From Leptodactylus fallax (Eukaryota; Chordata; Amphibia; Anura; Leptodactylidae), in NCBI GenBank assembly GCA_947044405.1, contig CAMRHE010000011.1, positions 10,641,001-10,705,000 on the forward strand: 64,000 nucleotides of DNA, written 5' to 3'. The position numbers and the translations under genes are program-made. Of the stretch, positions 56,541-64,000 are shown piece by piece (the stretch's first letter is position 1; each line of letters begins with the position of its first letter). The notes under the pieces were generated by a model, which was not told the origin of the DNA, ran no database searches, and was given only the letters and a program-made list of their open reading frames with translations.

Positions 56541-59530
56541 AACCGGTTGACGACCAACGGCAGTAAATTTATGGCCAGCGGTCCTGGTCTCTGAAGTCCG
56601 GCTAATTGTAAATTTACGGCCGGCACCTCAGAGGCACTGTGAGTGGGATCGGGAACGGGTGTTAGCTGTAACTGACAGCTAACACCCTGCTCCATAACCC
56701 CCGGTCCCCCCCCCCCCGGCACCCTTCGCAACGAGATCGGGGGGGTGCCGATATCTATTTTCTGTAGCCCGGGGGTTTGCCCAGTGACCCCAGGCTGCCT
56801 GAAGCCCCCACTACCTGGTTGATCCTGCCAGGATGTCAAGAAGTGAGCCGATGCGCATACATCGGCTGACATTCCTGTATAGACTGCAATATATGTGTAT
56901 GCTGTGTATTGCAGTCTATAATACTGAGCAAGGATCAGAGCATCGCTGGCTCTGCTGTCCTTATAGGAAAAGTAAAAAATGTAAAAAAAAGTAAAAAAAA
57001 AAATAAAGTGTGTAAAAAAAAAAAAAATTAAAAAAGTTATAAATCCCCCAAAAATCCCTTTTCCTATATAAAATTAATGATATAAAAAAAAACCTAAAAA
57101 TTATTAAAAACAACACATATTTGGTATCGCCGCTTCCGTAACAACCTGCACAATAAAACTGAAACAATATTTAACATACACGGTGAAGGTCGAAAAAAAA
57201 AAAACGGAAAAAAAAACGCTGGAAGTAATGATTTTGACTATCTCGCTTACAAAAAATGCTATAAAAAGTGATCAAAAACTCATATGTACCTCAAAACAAT
57301 ACCAATAAAAGGCGAATGTCCTCCCTCAAAAAATAAGCCCTAAACCAAGTCTGTCAACCGAAAAATAAAAATGTTACGCATCTCAGAAGATGGTGATGCA
57401 AAAACAATTGATTTATCTCCACAAATGGGTTTTTGTTCTGCAGAATTAGTAACGCATAAAAAAAAATATAAATGAGGTATCGCCATAATCGTACACACCC
57501 ACAGAATAAAGGTAACATGTTACTTATGCTGTACGCCACACGGCAAAAAAATTTATAGGTAAAAACCAATTCCAGAATTGATGTTTTTTTTTTAATCCAC
57601 CCAGAAAGAGTTAATATAATTTATTCAATAAGTTATAGACACCCAAAAGAATGGTGTCATTAAAAAATGCATATCATACCGCAAAAAATCAGCCCTCATA
57701 TGGCTACATCATCAGAAAAATAAAGAAAATATAGCTTGCACAATGTGAAGAAAAAACCCCAAAAATCACCAAATCATTAGAACACAACTGGCTGCGGCAG
57801 GAAGGGAATATATAACCTGTGCGAGCGTTTATTAGGGGACACTCCAATTTTAGAGCTTACAAGGGACAATAAACTAAAAGTGACCCCCAGAGTGACCCCC
57901 CCCCCCATCATAGGAGCTACTGGGGATATAGTAGGGAATTTCGTGTTCCCCATGTACTCCGCACAGCTTACATATTCACTCTTCACCATGCGCTGTGTAT
58001 TCACGTCTGGGATGCTAATGCTTATTACACCCCCTGATAAATTCTTTGAGGGGTGCAGTTTTCAAAATGGGGTCACTCCCTAGGAGATTCCACTTTACTG
58101 GTACTTTAGAGGCTCTGCAAACATGGCATGGCATCCAAATCCCAAACATCTGCGCTCCAAAAGTCACATAGCGCTCCTTCTCTTTTGTGCCCTACAGTGT
58201 GCGCAAACTGCATGTAGGACACTGGTGTACCCGGGATAACGTACTTAATGTTATATGTGGGTATAAATTGCTGTTTGGGTACAGCCGAGCACAGAAGGGA
58301 AGGAGCGATATTTGGTTTTTGGAGCACAGATTTAGACAGTTTAGCTTGTGGACGCCATGACATACTTGCAGAGCTTCTGAAATGCCAGTAAAGTGGAATC
58401 CCCTGACATGTGACCCTATTTTGGAAACTGCACTCCTGAAGGAATTTATCCAGGGGTACAGTGAGCATTTTTAACCTCCAAGTGTTGCTATAATTTATTT
58501 TCCAGAAATGAATATGCAGCTGATTGTGAAAGGTGAAAATGGCAATTTTTCCAGGAATATGTAATTTCAATGCATAATACGTTGTGCCCGGCTTGTATCA
58601 GATATGAACGCTCCAAAAAGATGTTGTACCTGAGATACCCACTTAACAGTTTTTAGAGTGTTTGTGCCTGCTGACATAAGCTGGGCACAAAATATTGGAC
58701 ACTGAAATGGCGAATCTTTGGAAAAATTTCAATTTTCCCTTTTCATTATCAGCTGCTCATTCATTTATTGAAATTAAATGAATGCAACACTTAAGGGTTA
58801 AGAATGCTTGCTACCCCACTTGATAAATCCCTTCAGGGGTGTAGTTCCTAAAATGGGGTCACAAGTCTGTGGATTCCACATTACTGGCAATTCAGGGACT
58901 CTGCAAAAGTGGCATGGTGTCCAAAAACCAACCTGTGCTTCAAAAACCAAAATAGCGCTCCTTCCCTTCTGTGCCTGGCTATGCCCAAACAGCAGTTTAT
59001 ACCCACATATGACATTAAGTACGTTATCCTGGGTATACCAGTATCATACATGTGTGTGCAAACTGCAGTTAGGGTACACAGCAGGGGGCAGATGTGAAGG
59101 ATCGCTATGTGGCTTTTGGAGCATAGATTTAGATTGTTGGATTTTGGACACCATGTCATATTGGCAAAGACCCTAAAATTGTTCCTACAAAATGGGGTCA
59201 CTTCTTGGGGAATTCCAATTTACTTGCACCTCTGCAAAAACAACATGGCGTCCAGAAAGTCCCTCTAAATCTGTACTCCAAAAGCTAAAAAGCACAGTGC
59301 TCCTTCCCTTCTGAGCCCTGCTGTGTGCCCAAGCAGCAGTTTACACCCACATATATCATTTTTTGTACCCGGGATAGCCCACTTAATAGTTTTAGGAGTG
59401 CATGTCTCTGATGCCACAAAGTGGGTACAACGTATCGGGCACCAAAATGGCATATTTATTTAAAATTGTCAATTTTCACTTTGTACATTAATTTTTTGGA
59501 AGCATTTTTAGGCTTAAAATGATAATACCC
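56541..59530. repeat. Large anuran non-autonomous repeat with palindromes
   Basis: Starts near AACCGGTTGACGACC. It has a GC-rich head, an A-rich middle with TTTGGTATCGCCGCTTCCGT and GAGGTATCGCCATAATCGTA, and a tail made of foldback units. Two palindromes: arms at about 58015-58200 and 58250-58470, and at about 58880-58975 and 59090-59185. Repeated words include AAAATGGGGTCACT and GCTCCAAAAG(T/C)CACATAGCG. Such paragraphs are abundant in anuran genomes; I cannot name the superfamily. Frames of 122-154 codons here translate the palindromes and have no recognisable domain. Confidence 0.65.
56812..56831 (+). other. Exact 20-base match to the 5' end of 18S rRNA
   Basis: TACCTGGTTGATCCTGCCAG equals the first 20 bases of eukaryotic 18S rRNA as I know them. 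The next bases (GATGTCAAG) do not continue the rRNA (which reads TAGCATATG), so this is not an rRNA gene. It may be a captured scrap, or a chance feature fixed in the repeat family. Confidence 0.75.
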
Positions 59531-59533
59531 CTT

Positions 59534-60268
59534 GGGGGGCGTGGCTAGCCAGAGCAGAGATAAGACACACATTTTACAGCTCCTACTAGACCCTACTGTA
59601 ATCCAGTCATTATCGCTGTCATCCTGTAAGATTTCAACTTTAAAACACCCAAGGGCTATCCCCCAGGCCCTAGTCAGTAATTCCTGGGTGTTACAGCTAT
59701 AATTACAGCACTTTTATTAGTGTCTCGAAGTTGAGGCCTACCTGCACCTCTCTTCCTAACTGCCATCTTCTCTGCATCCAAGTCGCCCTGCTGGTTGTTT
59801 CATCCGCGGAGGTTCCTCGCAAGCCCACTTATCTTCACAGCCGCTGTCTGCGCTGTTTCATCCGCGGGCTTGGGGGACAGCAGCGGCGGCGGCCCCAGGC
59901 AGTGCCGGAGGCCGCGCAGGGCAGCGGAGCGGCGGTTCGCCTGAAGCGGCAGTCGGGACGCGGAGGCCTTCTCCCGGAGACGATACTGGGCTCGCAGTCA
60001 GCGGGGGTGGCCCGCGACACACGGAGGTGCCGCAGATTCCGGATCTCTGGACCGGATCACAGGTAGGGGATACCCTGCTGATAGCGCGGGACAGGAGAGC
60101 GATGAGACCATCCGCGGGCACCAGGGGGATTCACTGCTTGCCATACCACACAACAGCAGAGGGCCTGGGGAGTGTCCTTGCCCGGGGAGCAGTTTCCACC
60201 CACAGCATATGGGTCTTACCTGTCTGGACATATGGTCTCCAAATCAGAAGGACCCGGGCCCCCCACAG

Positions 60269-60305
<37 letters not shown>

Positions 60306-60610
60306 GGCCGGGGGGCCCCCCCCCCCCCCCCCCCCCCCGCCAGGCCCCACCCCTTGGGGGGGCCCCCCCCCTAACCCCCCCCGCCGGCTCCTCTCCTCCC
60401 CCTACATATATATATTTTTTTTTTTTTTTGGCGCGGGTTCTTTTTTTTTTTCTCTCTTTATTTTTCTTTTTGCCCCCTTTTTTTGTGGGGGGGGGGGTTG
60501 TGGGGGGGGGGGGGGGGGGGGGGGGCTTCTAGCAACCCTTAACGACTGATAGCCTGTTTTGGAATATCCTCCCTTTGAACGAACAGCTTTGGATACATAT
60601 CCCGGGCGCC
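59534..60610 (+). promoter_or_regulatory. LINE 5' UTR and internal promoter region
   Basis: CpG-rich between 59800 and 60070 (many CGGCGG and GCGGAG words), contrasting with AT-rich surroundings, as expected of a LINE internal promoter. The section 60270-60530 is abnormal (see repeat entry). Confidence 0.6.
60270..60530. repeat. Homopolymer tracts, probable consensus error
   Basis: Long pure C, then G, C, T and G runs in succession, with almost no other bases. Such a string inside a LINE leader is unlikely to be real and looks like a base-calling or gap-filling failure. Frames rich in Pro or Gly here are artefacts. Confidence 0.8.
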
Positions 60611-61856
60611 ATGGTGAAAGGAAGGAAATCTGTCAAGAAACCGGACAATAGTCTAACGAATTATTTTGAATGGGACCGTGGCACAGAGGGAGAACCGGGA
60701 CTACCACTATGTGACCACTCAGGGCCCATATCCTCAGCGCCTACGAATGCCACGAAAGTCCCAGCGACATACATAGAGGAAGCAGATCTTAATCACCCTG
60801 AAGACTCAGTGGCTCTTCATCGCCCTCCAGATTCTGATGATATCCAATCAGCAATACACCAAATCCGCTCTCCCTCAGCTCACTCAGCTAAGGAACAGAA
60901 TTTTCTCCTACAACTCCCACCATCTCCGAGCACTAGCCCAATCAAACAGAAACCCCGCCTGGAACTCTCCGGAGACTTAGATTTCTCAGGGGACCAACCA
61001 TTGTCTGAGGCTCCTTCGCCCATCCCACTGAATGGCCTTGACGGCTTCCCAACCACGAGCGGCCCAGCCTCCGAACACACTCTGAGAGACATGCTCCTGG
61101 CCCTCCGTAGCTCCCTTCAAGCGGATTTTTCACAACTGCTCCAGCCGCTTCAGTCCTCGGTCAATGTACTCGATGGCCGCGTAACCCACATTGAAACTAA
61201 AATGGGCGAATTGGCTACGTCACACAACAAAATCGTGGATGCCCATAATGACTTGGAGGAAGACGTCGAGAACCTCAAAGCGAAAATGGCCGAATTGGAA
61301 GACCGTTCCCGCAGGAACAACATCAAATTCAGAGGCATCTCAGAACAAGTCCAGACGGCTGATCTGCTTCCGTACTTACAGGAATATGTTAGATTATTAT
61401 TGCCCGACTCTCCAACCATAGATATCATCATCGACAGAGCGCACAGACTTCCTCGCCCTAGACATCTGGGAAACGAGGTCCCTAGAGACGTCTGGCAAGT
61501 TTCACTTCTTCCATGTCAAAGAAAAGTTACTAGATGCTGCTCGTAAGCGGAAATCTTGGCCTCCCAAATTCCAAGAGGTGCAGCTCTACACAAACCTCTC
61601 AGCTACGACCCTCCGCCTCCGCAGAGAATTACTCCCGGTTACTACAACGCTTCGTAAAAACAGAATCCTATATAGATGGGGGTTTCCGGTGAAATTGTTC
61701 ATCAGTAAAGACGGGACCACCTTCACCATCCATAATTTGAATCAGGGTAAAGCGTTGCTGTCGACCTGGAGGATTCCAATATCTGTCCCTCAAGATGCGA
61801 CGAACCCCTCTCCTTCCTCAAATGCGGGGCGCAGTTCTCCCACAGGCCGCAAATGA
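60611..61856 (+). pseudogene. LINE ORF1 (L1-type RNA-binding protein), one frameshift
   Basis: The ATG at 60611 has a strong context (GCGCCATGG). The protein starts MVKGRKSVKKPDNSLTNYFE. After a Ser/Pro-rich region (to about residue 165) comes a coiled coil (THIETKMGELATSHNKIVDA, EDVENLKAKMAELEDR). Then the RRM-type domain begins RSRRNNIKFRGISE and contains IDRAHRLPRPRHLG. After a missing base near 61498 the frame continues with the C-terminal domain: FQEVQLYTNLSATTLRLRR, ILYRWGFPVKLFI, ending at 61856. L1 ORF1 trimers coat the element RNA and act as chaperones. About 415 residues in all. The frameshift truncates the RRM. Confidence 0.88.
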
Positions 61857-62088
61857 TATTCCAAGTTGGCTACACATCTTTTATTTTGGTGCATAACCCC
61901 ACTCTTGTAATAGTAGCTTAACCGGCTAGCCTCTAACAAGATACCCCCGAACATACAGTCGACCTGTATTTGTCTTTGAACCGTTTGTTCATTTGTTTTA
62001 GTCTAAGTGATCTTCTTACTTGTGACACTGCATATACCTTCCTTGAGGTTTCAACATACTCTCGTGATTCTTCCTCGAAAGTGACACC

Positions 62089-64000
62089 ATGGTGATCAAA
62101 TTGGTCTCTCTCAATGTCCGAGGCCTAAACAGCCCACAAAAGCGTTCGTACATCTGGAATGAGGCTCTTTCACTCTCCGCAGATGTGTTGTGCGCACAAG
62201 AAACCCACCTTCTACAAAAAGACGCCTTCAGGCTGAAACACCCCTCCTTCCCGGTAATCTACCATGCACACCACAGATCAAAGAACCGTGGAGTCTTTAT
62301 CGCCTCAGAAAGTCAGTGGCTTTTCCTTGACGACACAAAGAGCGGATCCTCAAGGCAGATTCCTCATTGTTGTCTGCCTTCTAAACAACACCCCCTATAC
62401 CATAGTCAACCTCTACGCTCCACACAGAAAGACCCTGGCATTTCTGCATAGAGTCCGAAGACAACTACGAGACATTCAAAAAGGAGCATTAATAATTTGC
62501 GGAGATTTTAACAACATAATGGACACCTCTTTGGACTCGACCAACGCAAATAGGGATAACGCCTCCTGCCTACACCAGTTTCCATGCACAGAGAACCTCC
62601 ACGATATATGGCGTGCACATCATGCGGGTGAGAGGGACTATACATACTTCTCAGCAGTTCATGGCTCTTATTCTCGCATCGACATGTTCCTGGTAGACCT
62701 CCATACCCTTATGAGTTCCAAAAACTCCACAATTGAATCAATCACATGGTCTGATCATGCAGCTATCACTCTCACTATAGAGGAAAAAACTCCACCCTCC
62801 GCTACTAGACTTTGGAGAAATAATACATACCTCATGAGTCATCTTCACTATTGTGCGATAATAGAAAAAGACCTACAAGTTTATTTCCAGACCAATGCCA
62901 TATCCACAGATGACCCCTACACTCTTTGGAACGCTCATAAAGCGTACATCCGTGGCACTCTTATTAAAATCGCTCATAGAAACAAAAAAGAAAGACAGAA
63001 AGCAATCCAGGAAGCAATGTCTACCCTTCGTACTTTGGACTCCGCGAATAAACTCAATCCTAACTCGACTACTTCGGAACAGCTCAATCAAGCCAGACAA
63101 AAACTACGTCTCCTTCTTCTACAGGACTACGAAAAAGCGCTAAAAAAATCTAAAGCTCGTTTTTACTCCCAAAGCAACAAAGCCGGCAGATTATTAGCTA
63201 GACAACTACGAGCAAAAGCAGTTAAATCAAAGATCCCATACATTAAACATCCTACAACTGGAGTGCACTTGACAGATCCGAGAGACATCGCTAACTCCTT
63301 TAAAAATTACTATGCACAACTATATAATCTGCATGAGCATACACCTCTTCCAGCGGACCACCACAGCCTGGTGTCTGGTTTCTTAAATAGCCTCAAGTTA
63401 CCAGGCCTGTCAGATGAGCAACTCTCGACCCTAAACTCTCCTATCACGCTCCCAGAACTGTTAAAAAATATAAAGTCCTTACCTAAGGGCAAATCTCCGG
63501 GGCCAGATGGTTTCTCCAACGAATACTTAATCTACTATCAGCAAATTCTTGCTCCATCTCTCCTGAACTTTTTCAACCACGCTATGTCAGGTGCACCACT
63601 TCCACGCGAATCCCTGGCTGCGTTGATTGTCACCCTTCCTAAACCCGGCAAAACAGCGGATGTCCCACAAAATTTCAGACCAATCTCGCTACTAAATTCT
63701 GACATAAAGCTCTATGCGAAACTCCTGGCAGCTCGACTGGCTCCCATTCTCCCAGACTTAGTTGGCACAGATCAAGTGGGCTTCGTAAAAGGCCGCCAAG
63801 CTCCAGACAACACCAGACGTGTTCTCCATCTAGTGGATTTGGTGGAGCGTGAGAAGATTCCATCCCTCATGGTCGCCTTGGATGCTGAGAAGGCGTTTGA
63901 CCGGATTAATTGGTCATTCGCCTTTTCCGTCCTGCAGAGACTACGATTCTCCGGCCCGATTCTCACTGCTATCTCAAACTTGTATTCCTCTCCATCAGCC
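62089..64000 (+). pseudogene. LINE ORF2: APE endonuclease and reverse transcriptase (partial)
   Basis: Starts at an ATG in good context (ACACCATGG). The endonuclease has LVSLNVRGLNSPQKRSYIW, AQETHLLQ, then after a frameshift at about 62345 VNLYAPHRKT, CGDFNNIMDT, SRIDMFLVD and WSDHAAI, so all key motifs of the nicking enzyme are present. From about 62350 the frame is open to the window end. RT begins with GKSPGPDGFS, LPKPGKTADVPQNFRPISLL, GFVKGRQAPDNTR and motif A ALDAEKAFDRINW. The YxDD motif lies beyond the window. This is the enzyme that nicks DNA and copies LINE RNA onto it. Only the frameshift argues against activity. Confidence 0.9.

Larger units (their letters stand above)
59534..64000 (+). 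mobile_element. L1/Tx1-type LINE, 5' end to window edge
   Basis: A GC-rich leader starting GGGGGGCGTGGCTAGCCAGA (typical start of frog L1/Tx1 elements), then ORF1, a spacer of 232 bases and ORF2 that runs off the window. Each ORF has one single-base-type frameshift and otherwise reads clean, so the copy is young compared with everything else here, or the shifts are assembly errors. Confidence 0.88.

Noticed and set aside
56812..56831. 18S rRNA gene
   Set aside because: Only 20 bases match; downstream sequence is not rRNA.
58106..58570. 154-codon minus-strand frame
   Set aside because: It lies in the palindromic repeat; similar peptides appear on both strands because the arms are inverted copies.
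60027..60549. Proline-rich and glycine-rich frames
   Set aside because: They arise from the probable homopolymer artefact at 60270-60530.

Overview
The window looks like a piece of a large vertebrate genome, most likely a frog or toad. It is AT-rich non-coding DNA packed with eukaryotic transposable elements: Tc1/mariner, hAT, PIF/Harbinger, Penelope-like, L2 and L1/Tx1 LINEs, and Ty3/Gypsy. It also holds long palindromic repeats of a type I recognise from anuran genomes. No host gene is clearly present. The only host-like signal is one possible short exon at 5923-6050. No tRNA, CRISPR or prokaryotic feature was seen. The anuran assignment is an inference from repeat content.

Layout. 1-1506: 3' end of a Gypsy-like element and its LTR. 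1507-6500: AT-rich DNA with a TTTC microsatellite and the exon candidate. 6531-10563: a pile-up of truncated Tc1 elements, an L2 LINE and a chimeric Tc1 element. 10600-12100: a possible retroelement promoter with a CGCG palindrome, then a hairpin-rich repeat. 12207-18325: two more Tc1 elements, microsatellites and small inverted repeats. 18325-27324: two copies of a hAT-like element carrying a 31-bp minisatellite, in opposite orientation. They flank a run of Tc1 elements; one Tc1 has an intact 339-codon transposase whose catalytic Glu is Lys. A solo LTR sits inside another Tc1. 27330-32484: a degenerate anuran repeat, a Harbinger element with a transposase exon, and a foldback element. 32560-36100: a Tc1 element, a Penelope-like element with RT and GIY-YIG remnants, and an L1-type ORF1 fragment.

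36101-53701 is one Gypsy chromovirus on the minus strand with both LTRs and a perfect CTAGT target-site duplication. It has swelled to 17.6 kb because at least three hAT-type elements landed in its gag and pol. 45315-49753 is one of these, with a perfect 8-bp duplication. 53702-56089 is a decayed hAT (BED-finger) transposase gene. 56541-59530 is an anuran palindromic repeat that contains a 20-base exact match to the 5' end of 18S rRNA. 59534-64000 is a fairly young L1/Tx1-type LINE with ORF1 and ORF2, each carrying one frameshift; ORF2 runs off the window.

The genes do not form a pathway. The useful content is the nesting order, the chimeras and palindromes formed between elements, and the shared hairpin-minisatellite architecture of the hAT-like family. 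I found no convincing new cellular system. The best leads are that hAT-like family, the chimeric Tc1 element, the rRNA-like 20-mer, and the intact but apparently dead transposase.
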